Source: Ochotona curzoniae (lineage: Eukaryota; Chordata; Mammalia; Lagomorpha; Ochotonidae). From it: DNA of 64,000 nucleotides. The stretch is taken from contig NW_024467106.1 of NCBI RefSeq assembly GCF_017591425.1, positions 22,744,501 to 22,808,500 of the forward strand, in the 5' to 3' direction. The notes under the pieces were generated by a model. It saw only the letters and a program-made list of their open reading frames with translations. It had not been told where the DNA came from and did no database searches. Each line of letters begins with the position of its first letter. Within the stretch, counting starts at the first letter, position 1. Both the position numbers and the translations under genes were made by a program. Positions 1-11,325 of the stretch are shown here, one piece after another.

Positions 1-344
1 TATCTCATTGTTTCCATGGTCTTCCCATCATGTTAGGTGCATAAATACTATTCGGAAACCAAACCAACGTTGAGAATAAAAATGAATATTGAAATTTATA
101 AAATGGCCAGTGTCCAAAATAGTAATATTCACAGAAAAGTATTTTGACATCTGCGAAAACCTCCATTTTCTCCTGAGCTGAGCATGCTTGATTTGGTAGT
201 ACTGATCTGAACAAACACATTATTACGACGTATTTCAAATGGTTCTTCTCTTTCTTACCCCTTCAATTTTTACAATTACCATTGCTCTGCTTTCAGAATA
301 ACAAAGGGCTTAAAGCACAAAATTTTAAGTCAGATGATTTGGGG
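1..344. other. unassigned AT-rich sequence
   Basis: No repeat family or coding potential was recognised. The short open frames here have no domain-like content and are probably chance. Confidence 0.4.
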
Positions 345-525
345 CTAGCCTCCTTGTTTTATCACTTTCCAAATGTGTAGCTATGGGGACCTGAATTAAT
401 TTTTCCTGAGCCTTGATGGGTCTCTTTAAAAGAGGAAAGACAGCAGAACCGCTCTTAGTGAGTTGTGGTAAAGCTTGGATAATGATACATATTGCTGATG
501 ATTTATAAGGATATGAATTTATAGT
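345..525 (+). mobile_element. possible MIR relic
   Basis: The order of short words (a tract like GTGTAGCTATGGGGACCTGAA, then a CCTGAGCC-like block, then AATGATACATATTGCTG) follows the MIR core from the 'tagctgtgtgacc' region to the 'ggataataatagtacc' region, but it is heavily diverged. A MIR is an ancient tRNA-derived SINE moved by L2. This is a weak assignment from memory of the consensus. Confidence 0.35.
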
Positions 526-538
526 GACATGAATCATT

Positions 539-845
539 AGTAGCTAACACTTACTGTATACTTAAAGGGTATGCTGTAGTTTTAAGAGTTTTGTACATAT
601 ATTAATGTATTAGCTTTGAGACAGTGTTATTGAGAAACTATATGACTTATCCATGTAAATTAGGTAATTAATTTAGACATAAAATGGTGATTATACTTAT
701 ATTAATATAAACCTCACAAAACCTTCTAAAATTGAATTATTTTGCATCTTACACAGCTTTGTAAACTGAGGTACAAAGGTGTTAAGTGACAATGCAATTT
801 CATAGACTTAAAAACCACAGGATCCAAGGCTCAGAATTGAACCGT
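539..845 (-). mobile_element. MIR SINE relic
   Basis: On the plus strand the sequence begins TAGCTAACACTTACTG and later carries GTAAACTGAGGTACAAAGGT, GTTAAGTGAC and AGAATTGAACC. This is the order expected of a reversed MIR (3' 'agcgcttac' region, then the 'aaactgaggcacagagaggttaag' core, then 'gaaccc' near the tRNA head). The element is longer than usual and probably holds extra AT-rich sequence at about 640-720. No function is expected. Confidence 0.7.
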
Positions 846-1267
846 GGCCGTAGTATACATACCTAACGCAGTAGCCATACCTAACGCTTTAAACGCTGTA
901 AACGCTTAGCCATACCTGAGCACCTTTAGCTCTTTAGACAAGGTAAAATAGGGCTTACCCTCATGGATTACATTTCTGTGGCTGTGCAAATGTGCACATA
1001 GTTGATTTCTCACGTAAAAAAATAAAATTTCCTGATTAAGCTTCTACCACCTAGTCCAACCCCACAAGTAAGGAATGAAGATTGCAACTGGGAACCAGCC
1101 TGATTTATATTCTAAAATCATCATATTCGCAACTCAGGGTCCTTCCTGCCCATATTTTCCTTTCTGGCTGATGGCGGTTGTTCAGCTGGGCTTTGTATAA
1201 GACACAAAGCAGCAACAATTACAAGAGGGAGTCCAGGAGCATGTTAACCACGAAAAACAGTTGTCAT

Positions 1268-1295
1268 AAACACTGCGCATCTTAACGCAGTGTTT
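1268..1295. other. perfect hairpin, 10-bp stem
   Basis: AAACACTGCG at 1268-1277 is the exact reverse complement of CGCAGTGTTT at 1286-1295, with an 8-nt loop. The stem carries a CpG on both arms, which is uncommon in this AT-rich window. No U-tract or gene context suggests a terminator or a structural RNA, so its role is unknown. Confidence 0.6.
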
Positions 1296-1390
1296 CAGTC
1301 TTTACGTAAGATTAATTAAAGAGCAGCTGCTCTGTCATAGCCTGCGTTAGGTATGGTTATCTTTGAGATTCCAGCTCCTCCATTTGCTAG

Positions 1391-1525
1391 GTTTTAATTT
1401 GCATCATTATGCATTTTGAGCCTGGGGCATGAGTAGTCAAGTGGTAAACATTAGCTATCCTGCACTGTATTTCCAAATGCACCTTCACTATTAGGCTGAC
1501 TAATAGAATTCAATTCTATTTTCAG
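1391..1525. promoter_or_regulatory. candidate POU/homeodomain-rich element
   Basis: An exact octamer ATTTGCAT (1397-1404) is followed within two bases by ATTATGCAT, and about 90 bp later by the palindrome AATAGAATTCAATTCTATT (1502-1520). Paired octamer-like words of this kind are typical of POU-factor enhancers. Cross-species conservation was not tested, so regulatory function is inference only. Confidence 0.25.
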
Positions 1526-2723
1526 CCGAATCCTCTCAATTTTCATTTGCTTTTGACACATTACATGGCAGGAGGAGAGAGCAAGGGAAAATGAGGGAGA
1601 GAGAGGCAGCTAAGGCACGGTCTGAGCACAGGCCTCAAATCAGCAAGAGAGCCCCCTTCTGTTGGGTTTTCGCCATGCACTAACATTGCCTTCCTTTGAG
1701 AGAGCTGGGACAGTCCTAAATAGCCCCATCCTAGCCTTACAATCCAGACATAGTGCGGCCAAGAGGTCTCTGCTTTTGTAATTAGGAATTGGAGGCACCA
1801 CAATGAATCCTGGTTTTCTAAATGGAACGACTGAAAATTGATGTCAGAAAATTTTTCAGGCTGTGATCAAAGTCTGATATGAATTAATTTGTCATTATAA
1901 CACAGCCCTACTTGCCAGGCATTTCAGGCCAGGACTTGGGAAAGGCAGCAGATATCTGGGTTGACAATTTCATTTAAAGGACAGAAAGCTTTCTGCTTTC
2001 TTTTCATTGGTATCTTGATTTAATGAACACACAAACAGACCATCGCCATATGCTCCAAATACCAGCTTGCTGTTCTTCAAGAAGCAGCTTGGGAAAATGC
2101 CAAGGCAAGAAGCTTGGAAGAAACTTGAAAAGGCTTCAAGACATATCTTTGTAGCCTGGGATAGCAAATGCACCAGTGATTAATTACGCTGGGGTTGGAC
2201 GTGAATAGGAATGTCAATAAGGCATTCGTAGCACTGCAGTAGTGAACATGTTGGCTTGATAATAGAATCCTTCCCGTTTTCATTTCCTGAGTTTCCTTTC
2301 TGTTGGTAGCACATTCATATTCGGGTCAGGGATCGAAGACAGCAATGTCATGCTGCTTCCCGTTATAGAATCATTAGGTCAGGTGTAATCACAACTGAGG
2401 AGGAGGTGTCCCTAGGAAATGAGGAAATAGGAACTGCACAGTTTGTGCAGAGAAGGCTTGTCTGAAGAGAAATTCATAATTTTTTCATGCCAAAACCCTC
2501 TACTGCTGCTCCAAATGGTACTCAGAAAGCAGTAAGGAGGTGGCTTTACTCTAGGTGACCTAGAACCTTTCCTAAATGACTTTGAAAGATGATACCCTCT
2601 CCTTCAGAATCCATTGTTAGAATTTACCAAGAATTTTGGAATAAGGAAGGTCATCTGTTTCTCTTTACAGACAGGGTGGAGAAGAAGAAAAAGAAGAGAG
2701 AACTTTTTACCCAGAGTCAAAAT

Positions 2724-3076
2724 CTTGGGTTGAGGGTGCAGTGGCGTGGCCTAGCGGCTAAAGTCCTCACCTTGAACCGCCAGGATCCCATATGGGCGCT
2801 GGTTCTAATCCCGGCAGCTCCACTTCCCATCCAGCTTCCTGCTTGTGGCCTGGGAAAGCAGTCAACAACAGCCCAAAGCCTTGGGACCTGCACCCATGTG
2901 GGAGACCCCGAAGAGATTCCTGCATCCTGGCTTTGGATCGGCATAGCATCAGCCATTGCGCTCACTTGGGGAGTGAATCATCAGGTGGAAGATCTTCCTC
3001 TCTGTCTCTCCTCCTCTCTGTATATCTGACTTTGTAATGAAATAAATAAATCTTTAAAAAAAAAAACTTGGGTTGA
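2724..3076 (+). mobile_element. young lagomorph C-type SINE with target-site duplication
   Basis: The body is 2734-3066, running from a tRNA-like head (GGCCTAGCGGCTAAAGTCC, A-box region) through B box GGTTCTAATCC at about 2810 to an A-rich tail ending AATAAATAAATC then A(n). A perfect 10-bp target-site duplication, CTTGGGTTGA, lies at 2724-2733 and 3067-3076. The first bases of the head are slightly altered. The open frames inside it are shadows of the repeat. Confidence 0.92.
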
Positions 3077-3429
3077 AAAACAGGGAAGAATTTGTGTCTT
3101 CATGAAGAATTTCAATGATCAAAATTCAGTTGAAAATGAGAATTTCAGTTCACATCTTAGGTCTTGCGTAGTCTAATTCCACACTGGACGGTAAGCCCAC
3201 GTGCATGCTGAAAGGCCTTCCCTCACCTGCAAGTCACATTCTATCCTCTGGTATTCTGTGAGCCGGTCCTGCCTTCCAGTCCGCTGTTCTTCCTCCCACA
3301 TGCTCTGCATTCTTCTTATCATATTACTTACAGAAGGCTAAGAGGTGGGAGCCCTTTTGACCTTTAGGCCTTAGCATATTAGATCTTGCTACCTGAAATT
3401 GTCTTTTCCACACATAGTTTTTCTGGGAT
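3077..3429. other. unassigned sequence
   Basis: No repeat family, RNA gene or coding signal was recognised here. Confidence 0.4.
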
Positions 3430-3760
3430 TAACTATAGCTATTTCTCTGCCTCGCTGCTGGGATTGTGTGTCAGATTTCTCACTGACATTTCCATGTCTC
3501 CTCTTGAATGTCCCACCAATCATCTTTAACCCAAAGCTTTTAGAATGTAACTCATTTTCCTTTCCAAATATCTTCCAAGTTGTAACCTTCAGTGGTACTG
3601 GCAAACCATAAGCTCACCAACATCCAAAATACCGATTTTATATTTCACGTTTCTTTCCTTTCTAAGTTTCTGGTAGCCAACCACTGGATAACTGACAGAT
3701 TAAACTCCAGAATTCCTCTTTTGTTCAAAGTCTTCATAATTGAATTTTTTCCCATGTTTT
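3430..3760 (+). mobile_element. probable L2 LINE 3' region relic
   Basis: The pyrimidine-rich stretch follows the L2 3' portion in order: a 'catgtc...ctcatt..ctttcc' block at about 3490-3570 and an 'atctcagtgaatggcaccaccatcca'-like block at about 3585-3630, both strongly diverged. No frame is preserved. The call rests on word order against a remembered consensus. Confidence 0.4.
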
Positions 3761-3805
3761 TATCTCTCACATTTTTCTAATTCAGACATGCTTCAGATAT
3801 GTAGG

Positions 3806-3945
3806 GTTTTTTTAAAATGCTTGTTTACTTATTTGAAAGGGAGAATTATGAGGGAGAAAAAAACTAAGAGAGATCCTCTCTCTTGTGGTTTTCACTCCCC
3901 ATATGCCACAAAACCCCACACTATGTCAAGCTGAAGCCAAACATT
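3806..3945 (-). mobile_element. old C-type SINE, partial
   Basis: Reversed tail features are present: a T-rich run, TTTACTTATTTGAAAGG, a purine stretch, then TTTTCACTCCCCATATG and AAGCTGAAGCC. This matches the 3' half of the lagomorph C-repeat on the minus strand. The tRNA-like head is missing and divergence is high, so it is older than the copy at 2.7 kb. Confidence 0.6.
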
Positions 3946-4139
3946 TTCAGCAAGTTGGTATCAAGTAAATGACAGAAGGAACAAATAGTGCTTACACAAT
4001 CATTGGAGAGAAGAGATATAAATTCCAGAGAAGCAAAAAATAATAAAATGGTTTTTTAGAATACTTCTGGACAATCTTTATTTGATTTACGCAGGTGTTA
4101 AACAAATGTAATCACAAAACCTTAGGGAAGATAAGGACC

Positions 4140-4345
4140 AAAAGATAACTAAGGCTTATTGAGTAAATCTTATGTACTCAGCCTTATGCAAGGTGAATTA
4201 CATAACTTCTTTATTTGTATGTATAACAACCCCTACAAGTAAACCCATTTTACAGATGCAGCACCAAGGCTATGGAAGCTTCCCAGATGGAAAAGATCAG
4301 AATTGAATTTCTCTGCTAGGAACATACACACTGTTCCAATGCTTA
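4140..4345 (-). mobile_element. MIR SINE relic
   Basis: The plus strand reads CTTATTGAGTAAATCTTATG, then AACAACCCCTACAAGTAAA, CCCATTTTACAGATG and AGAATTGAATTTCTCTGC. This is the reversed MIR order, including the hallmark 'cccattttacagatgagg' core. Confidence 0.75.
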
Positions 4346-4862
4346 CATTCTTCCAGTGGGCCAAATTTGGACAGAAGAGGTTGGTATAAAAACATTCTAA
4401 AGGAAAATCTGTAGGCCTTCGTCTCTAGTTTAAGGCAGTAGGTCGTGCTGTATGAAAAGCTAAAGTTTGTCTTCAATTGTTGAATCAGAATATCTTAGAG
4501 GAATGAGAGAAGCATGAATGTAACTATAAGTTGCACCCCATAAAATATGTACAACTGCAATTCGTGAATTTGTAATTCAAAAAGTAAAATGTTATAACAA
4601 AGGTCAGAGCAGATATATTAGAGCTCAGAAAGTAATAATAAAAAATCAACAAAACAGTTATTTGCTGTATAGCATTTTAGGTAGCAACAGACTGTGGTAC
4701 CTATAGATACATAGCAACTACATATACTGTGGTAGCGCCCAGAGATGATTTCATTAAGTGATATTGCAGCCATCTTAGCTCGTATGACCATATTTCCATT
4801 ATGTTCACACCATGACAAAATTTCCCAATCACATACTTCTCAAAACATTCTTTCATCATTAG
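4346..4862. other. unassigned sequence
   Basis: No repeat family or gene signal was recognised in this AT-rich stretch. Confidence 0.35.
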
Positions 4863-5224
4863 GCAGTGCATGATTATGCCAGCAAGCCACCTTCAAAAGA
4901 ACATTAAAGGAATTCTTCACCTTGATCAGATGGGATTCAGGAAGGAATCAGGATATACAAATCAGTGTGATTTACCCTATTAACAGAATGGAAATCAGAA
5001 CCTTATGATCAACTCCATAGATACAGAAAAAAGGCCTTTCATAAAACTGAACATTCTTCTGTGATTTAAAAACGGGTTTTGACAGGTTAAATATAGAACA
5101 TAGTTAGACTCATATATGATAGACCTAGAGTTAATATTGTAGTCAATGCTTAAAACACGAAAACTTTCCCCACAATATCACAATCAAGGCAAGAATGCCG
5201 GCCCTCACGGTCTCCATTCAAAAT
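4863..5224 (+). mobile_element. ancient L1 fragment, reverse-transcriptase domain of ORF2
   Basis: The nucleotide order matches the L1 ORF2 RT region: CTTGATCAGATGGGATTCAG (the 'DQ.GF' segment), an 'aacagaatg..' block, then ATAGATACAGAAAAAAGGCC. The last is the RT motif A region, where L1 has 'IDAEKAFD' and this copy reads roughly IDTEKRPF. It ends near a 'GCPLSP'-like block at about 5195. The frame is broken and the fragment is inactive. Confidence 0.8.
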
Positions 5225-6299
5225 GACGCTGACATTCCTCTTATTACTTTCTGTTGGACTAATGTTTTCATGAATTCTACCATGCTTGTGTTGTAACAGG
5301 CAACAATAGCTTTAAAACATAAAAAAATCCCCTTAAGAACAATGCACTTGATTTCTAAGGCTTTTTTAGTCTTTATTTTATGACGTAGTTTAACAGGCAT
5401 TGGGGCTTCCCCTCCCCCTCCCTACCCCCTCATTGCTTTCTGTCCAGTCTTTCAACAGGTGTCTGCCCAGTCCATCATGCTGCCATTGAGGTGTCTCTCA
5501 ATAGTGTAGGGGCTTATCTGTTGTTTCACTGTGAGACTGTCCTCATATTGCATGTATGGGGGTGTTCGACAATACCATGGAGATGAAGATTCACTATTTT
5601 ATTATTATTTTTTTCCTTCTCAACCCGTGGTGGACTGTACCTAAGGGGAGGCATAATGGAAGTGCAGCGGAAATCAATATGCTTGCATGCAGAAACAGAG
5701 AGAAGTAATTTCTAAGATTTTTGACCAGGGTTTGGTGTGATTCTCACGGCTGGTAGAGCAAGACTGAGGGGTTTGAGGTAGGATAGTAAGAACACAGGGT
5801 TAGGCTCAAGTTCAAGCTCTGGAAGAGCTTCATCCAGTGGATTCTGTTTCAGTCGCTTCGAAGTTGTTCTCCCAGAGTTTGCTCACCACTGGCTGTGACA
5901 AGAACTTCCTTCTAGTGCCGGGATGACCTAATAGTGATAAAACTATTTCTTTTTTTAAAAAATCAAAACCCTGAGTCCTACTTTGTTCATCTACTCGTAC
6001 GTCTCTGCCAGCTTTTTGAAACCTGACATCCTCCCTCGAGTCTTTTCCAGACTGAGAGGATGGGGTTCATTCAAAGGGAAAGGTAAAAATCTTTAATCCA
6101 CACAGTACATCTAATTCATATATTTATCTGATCAATTACCTCTGCTTTGCAACTGAGGATATTCAGACGAATCAGAGTCAACACTTAGCCTGAGCTCTCA
6201 AACTCCCAGAGGTCTGACATCACACAACCTCTGTCACCCATCCGCCTCATCACAAATGGCTTCCTTCAATCTTCTCATCATATATCTAGCCATTTATTG
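5225..6299. other. unassigned sequence
   Basis: Contains a C-rich stretch at about 5407-5432 and otherwise mixed sequence. The block at 5400-5640 has the look of a repeat end but could not be assigned to a family. No coding or RNA signal was seen. Confidence 0.35.
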
Positions 6300-6622
6300 A
6301 TTCAATATGTATTTATCTATTTACTTAAAATTGGTATAAAGAAAAATGGAGAGAGAGAGAGAATCTTCTATCTTTGCCAAGTTGTAGCAATGGTCAGAAT
6401 TGAATCAGACCAAAACCAGGAGCCAAGAACTTCATCTGGGTCTTCAATGTGGGTGATAAAGACTCAAATATTTGGACCACTTCTGCTGCTTTTCCCAGGC
6501 CATCAGCATGGGGCTGGCTCACAAACAGACTAGCCAACACAGGAACCAGCACCAACATGGGGTACTGCTGTTAGCATCAGTGGCAGCTTTACTCACATGC
6601 CACAACATAGGCTCCAACCTCT
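6300..6622 (-). mobile_element. old C-type SINE, near full length
   Basis: Reversed order of the whole C-repeat: TATTTATCTATTTACTTAAA, a GA-rich run, a 'gaatcagaccaaaaccaggagcc'-like block, TCATCTGGGTCTTC, 'tttcccaggccatcag', and a degenerate head ending GCCACAACATAGGCTCC. Strong divergence from the young copies and no clear target-site duplication mark it as an older insertion. Confidence 0.8.
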
Positions 6623-8332
6623 TCACAGATTATATGCAGCTATTGCCCTCTTCCAGATTTTTAACTGACTCAAATAACACATACGTAAAATAGTCAAAGT
6701 GTATATAACAAGATGACAAAAACAGCAGAGTAGGGAATTTTACCTGACACTAAGGCCACAAAAAATATTTAAGCATTACATTTTAACTGTGAGTTCCCTG
6801 GCACTCAAAGCAAAAAGATAATTAAAACTATACTTTCATGATTCTTACGGTAGGATAAAGAGACGCTTACAAGTTCCTGAGAAGAGAAAAATGTTTTCCT
6901 GGCATTGCATTCTAAAAAGTATTTTAAAAAAGAATTTAGCACATAGAAGCAGGAAAAATTCATCACCTTGATGTTGAGTAAAACAATGAATGATGTCTTT
7001 GAAGCAGGTTCTTAGAAAATAAAGCAACAGTTTCTACAGAGCTATTTCTTGTAAACATTCATTATTAAAGCAAATGGAAAAATACTAAATTGCTACTCAG
7101 TGAAGGCAATTTTAAAATGGGCCACGACAATACAATTTACAAGTATTACATATACTTTTTTGGGGGGCGAGAAAGAAAATAAAGGAAGAATGGGCCCTCC
7201 TTATGCTCTAGGCAGAGTTAGGCCCTCGCAGTGGTTGTCCTGCTGTGGGTGAGGTCCACGTGGAAGGAATGTCCACACAGAGATGCTTTCATGATCTCAC
7301 TTTCTGCTGCATTCTGTGCTTCCATTATCAGGCTTTTTTTTTCTTTAAGTGTCTAAATTGTTACTTCTAGCTCCTCTCTCTGTTTTGCAAATTCTCAATG
7401 TCAAATCGTAATACTACCCTTCTAAGAATGGAGCCTCTGCCAGAAGACCTTTCAACACGCCAAGTCCTAGGATCCTGTGACTTAGCCAGGAGTACAGACC
7501 ATTCAGGAGATACACAGACAACACATCTCATAGGGACTTTCTCTAAAAGCATTAAACTCCACTCTGCTCTGGGAGAGAACTACAGCACTCAATTCTAGAC
7601 TCGGGTTTCTGGCAGCACCAAGGGTGCAGTTATTCTCTGTGGCTGAATGAAGTGAGTTCCATCGGCTTCTTAAAGGAGACATTCTAGTGGCACAATTGAC
7701 ATTCTGTAAGGGTAATTGTGGAATCTGACTTGTATTTCTCCAGATGACGAGATGAGGTAGGCTATCAAAGACCTTACAGATAGAGTCAAAATTTTCTCAG
7801 AAAGATTCAGATCTGTTAAAAAGCTAAAATAAATCTAGTTGATTTCAGAATATAGGAAGATTTTCCCACACAACTGCCTTCTGTGCTTTTAATTGACAAG
7901 CATTAATGGGATTCTAAATAAAATTAGAAACTTATCTACAAAAAAAATTAAAGTGGAAAAAATTCCCACTTGATCAATGCCAACACTTAATAATTATTAT
8001 AGTTATTGCTGCACCCACATCAGCTGCAGAAAAGAGATCCCAATGAAATTTTGAACCAGTCATATCACGATCCAGAAGCATCTCTTCCAAGATTAGTAAC
8101 AACAGATGAAACATGGCATATCAGGATAATCAGGAACACCAAGCACAGTCAAAGCGATGGTCACCAAGAGGGAAGGTCCAGTCAAAGGGAAAGCAGACCA
8201 CCAAGGTCAAAGGCCCTGGCATCAGCTTCTAGAAAGCTTAAAGTACTTAACTTGTTGATTTCCTGAAGGCCAAGGAATGATACCATTTGTCTGTTTGGAG
8301 AACACTTAGCAGAAAAACACACACAATCTCTA
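6623..8332. other. unassigned sequence
   Basis: About 1.7 kb with no recognised repeat, RNA gene or convincing coding region. The open frames at 7398-7598 and 8006-8266 (plus) have unremarkable composition and no family resemblance that I can see. Confidence 0.35.
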
Positions 8333-8690
8333 GAAATCTCTTTCTTTTTTTTTTTTAAAGATTTATTTTTATTATTTTTTATTGGAAAGGCGGATATACA
8401 GAGAGGAGAGACAGAGAGGAAGATCTTCCATCCGATGATTCACTCCCCAAGTGAGCGCAACGGGCCGATGCTATGCTGATCCGAAGCCAGGAGCCTCTTC
8501 CAGGTCTCCCACATGGGTGCAGGTTCCCAAAGCTTTGGGCCGTCCTCGACTGCTTTCCCAGGCCACAAGCAGGGAGCTGGAAGGGAAGCGGGGCTGCCGG
8601 GATTAGAACCGGCGCCCATATGGGATCCCAGGCGTGCAAGGCGAGGACTTAACCACTTGTGCCACCGCGCCGGGCCCGAAATCTCTTTCT
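8333..8690 (-). mobile_element. young C-type SINE with 13-bp target-site duplication
   Basis: The body is 8346-8677, starting in a T-rich (reversed A) tail and ending in the reversed head GCGCCGGGCCC. The reversed B box GGATTAGAACC is intact at about 8599-8609. The perfect target-site duplication GAAATCTCTTTCT lies at 8333-8345 and 8678-8690. It is close to the copy at 10.1 kb and therefore young. The frames at 8379-8639 and 8513-8860 are repeat shadows. Confidence 0.95.
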
Positions 8691-9254
8691 ATAATGACAA
8701 CACTTCTTCTCATTCCTTTCATCATGTTAGGACAATTTTATGGGTATATCAGTGGGAAATCACCAGGCATTCACATTCCAGTCTTTATTTGGACCCTTCT
8801 CACTTCTTTTCATTAACTAATGTTAAAAACTATTCAAAGAGCATCCATTTTTTCCATTAATGGTAATAATGATAATAATAATAATAATGTTAAAACACTG
8901 TTGACATACAGAGACTGTTTTGAGTATTATCACTTAAAAATGTATCTTGAACTTAACAAAACTTAATTAACAAATAAGGCTTTTTATATTTTTATTTTTA
9001 ATTCAATTTCCATGAACATTTGAAGCTATGTTTTGTATATGTTTATCGTGTGTGCACATATATGCAAACTTCTTCCACTAAAATTAGATAAAAGGGATGA
9101 CCTTAATTTCTAAATGCCAGTCTTCACTTAAAGAAATAACAGCTTCTTGAAGAAATGGCTAATTCTGTGTCTGGAACAAACATGTACAAGGTTAATCTTA
9201 AATATTTTCTTCTACCAAAATCAGATACTAAAAAGATATAATACAAAATACACA
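8691..9254. other. AT-rich sequence with short relics
   Basis: Holds an (AAT)n-like run at 8863-8889 followed by CTGTTTTGAGTATTATCAC, probably a reversed MIR or L2 3' end (8860-8960). At about 8975-9028, a stretch ending TTCCATGAACATTTGAAGC resembles one end of the small DNA transposon proposed at 50.5 kb. The rest is unassigned. Confidence 0.35.
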
Positions 9255-9585
9255 GGGGCCAGCACGGTAGCCTAGCAGCTAGAGTCCTCGCCTTGCACGC
9301 CTGGGATCCCTTATGGATGCTGGTTCTAATCCTGGCAGCCCAGCTTCCCATCCAGCTCCCTGCTTGCGGCCTGGGAAAGCAGTCAAGGATTGGACCCTGC
9401 GTCTGTGTGGGAGAACTGGAAGACCAAAAAAAACCTCCGGGCTCCTGGCTTCAAACTGGCTCAGCTCTGGCTGTGGTGTCCACTTGGGGAGTCAAACAAT
9501 GGATAGAAGATCTTTCTCTCTGTCTCTCCTCCTGAATACATATCTGACTTTCCAATAAAAATAAATAAATCTTTAAAAAAAAAGA
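9255..9585 (+). mobile_element. C-type SINE, pika-like
   Basis: Starts GGGGCCAGCACGGTAGCC, has B box GGTTCTAATCC at about 9321 and ends AAAAATAAATAAATC plus A(n). It is somewhat more diverged than the 10.1-kb copy and has an A-run interruption near 9427. No unambiguous target-site duplication was found. Several overlapping open frames are shadows. Confidence 0.9.
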
Positions 9586-10074
9586 GAAAGAAATCAACTG
9601 GAAGGTGTTCTGTTTGCAAACCTTGAGATAACTGAACTACCACAAAGAGAAATCACTGTAATTGATTGAAACATTGAATAAAAATAAATGTGACTCTATA
9701 ATATTTAAGTAAAACATTTTCTTCTTTAGAGAAAAATGCAAATGAATGAATATAAAAGCGATAATAGAATTAAGACAAAGATTTTGTCAAGCCCGATGTA
9801 ATAATCAACTTGAGCAAAGCTGATCAATGGATACTGAGGCCCTGGGGAAAGAACAAGATGTTAAAGTATCCTACAGATAGTTACTGAACTCTGACGTCAC
9901 AAAATGGGGCAGCAGATTGATTTTTATAAGTTAGTTTAGTTATATGGTGAATGAATCTCACGTGTTACATATAACAAATTTGGGATTTTTAAAATGGTAG
10001 ACTTGCATTCCACTTGTTCTCACAGGCTTAGAACTCCATTAGGAAAAGATTCCAACACATAACAAGTAGAAAAT
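9586..10074. other. unassigned sequence
   Basis: No repeat family or gene signal was recognised between the two SINEs. Confidence 0.35.
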
Positions 10075-10409
10075 AAAAACTACTATTCCTCGGGCCCGGC
10101 GCGGTGGCGCAAGTGGTTAAAGGTCCTCGCCTTGCACCCCCGGGATCCCATATGGGCGCCGGTTCTAATCCCGGCAGCCCCGCTTCCCTTCCAGCTCCCT
10201 GCCTGTGGCCTGGGAGAGCGGTCGGGGACGGCCCAAAGCTTTGGGAACCTGCACCCGTGTGGGAGACCCGGAAGAGGCTCCTGGCTTCGGATCGGCATAG
10301 TATCGGCCCGTTGCGCTCACTTGGGGAGTGAATCATCGGACGGAAGATCTTCCTCTCTGTCTCTCCTCTCTGTATATCCGCCTTTCCAATGAAAAAATAA
10401 TAAAAATAA

Positions 10410-10445
<36 letters not shown>

Positions 10446-10451
10446 TTCCTC
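10075..10451 (+). mobile_element. youngest-looking C-type SINE, 17-bp target-site duplication
   Basis: The body begins at 10092 with GGGCCCGGCGCGGTGGCGC and ends in an uninterrupted poly(A) of about 24 bases (to 10439). A 17-bp target-site duplication, five A then CTACTATTCCTC, lies at 10075-10091 and 10435-10451; its A-run merges with the tail. A box, B box (GGTTCTAATCC, about 10162) and CpG dinucleotides are well kept, which indicates a recent insertion by L1-type target-primed reverse transcription. Confidence 0.96.
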
Positions 10452-11269
10452 AAGAGTTCAAGCAAAAACTATAAATAATAAATCTCAAAGTGTCCACCTT
10501 GCTTATGTAGTTTCTATTTTGGGGTACTCTATGTATTAGTACAGATTAGAAGAGACACATGATTTTGTCCTTTTTGACTGCCTTATCCTCCAAACATGAT
10601 TGTTTCAAGTTGCATCTACTTAATTTCAGCATACAGGATTTCATTCATTCATAATTATTGGGTTTTAGATTTTTAAAAATAGAATATTTGGGATCCAATA
10701 GAAAATATGCACTAGCTTTTAAGTGATAAGATGGAATTATTATTAATCTCCTTAAATCTAATTGTTGTACTTTCTGTATATATGCTATTATCCTTATTCT
10801 TTGGAGATGCATACTGAAGAATTTAGAATGAAATGTCATGATGTCAGCAGTGTAATTTCAAGTGATTTGGCAAAAAAAAAACCCCTCATTTCTTTCAAAC
10901 TTCTTGCATGATTAAACATTTTCAAAATAAAATGCCTGTGAAAGAAAAGACAGATAAATGAGCAAAAGTAGGTAGTAAGTTATTTCACTGTCATAGTCAG
11001 GAATATAATGAAAAGATGAAAACAGAATGATTTTTGGAGCCATTGAATTAACCAAACCAAAAGCCATGCTATGATTTCTATTAGAAGGAAATTATAAAAC
11101 ATTCTTATTTTTCAAATCAGTTATGATTTTATAATTTACAGATTAAAGCATTCTAATAAATAGCACAAAATAAAAAGTGTCAAGTGGAAGCCACTCTGAC
11201 AAATGAGGTACTGTCTTATATACTGTCAACAATTTATATCCATGTGAATTAACACCAGTCTATTATTTG
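10452..11269. other. unassigned AT-rich sequence
   Basis: No recognised repeat or gene. Confidence 0.35.
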
Positions 11270-11325
11270 TATATATAATAGTGCCTAGCACATAGTAAGG
11301 TATCTGATAAATGCTAAATAAACAA
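11270..11325 (+). mobile_element. L2 LINE 3' terminus
   Basis: AGTGCCTAGCACATAGTAAG followed by GATAAATGCTAAATAAA is the characteristic L2/MIR-shared 3' end ('cagtgcctggcacatagtaggcgctcaataaa'). Only the last 50 or so bases are recognisable. Confidence 0.65.

Larger units (their letters stand above)
846..2723. other. non-repetitive block with local inverted repeats and octamer-like motifs
   Basis: No transposon family was recognised across about 1.9 kb. The block holds a perfect 10-bp stem hairpin at 1268-1295, a 13-bp inverted repeat (875-887 against 1344-1356), an exact octamer ATTTGCAT at 1397-1404 followed by ATTATGCAT at 1406-1414, and a 9+1+9 palindrome centred on 1511. Short open frames at 1561-1803 and 1970-2283 (minus) show no domain-like content. 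It could be unique regulatory sequence or very old repeat. Confidence 0.4.

Noticed and set aside
10028..10465. 145-codon frame and several others sharing 'GAGREAGLPGLEPAPIWDP'-like strings across the window
   Set aside because: The recurring peptide is a translation of the C-type SINE; it appears wherever a young copy sits.
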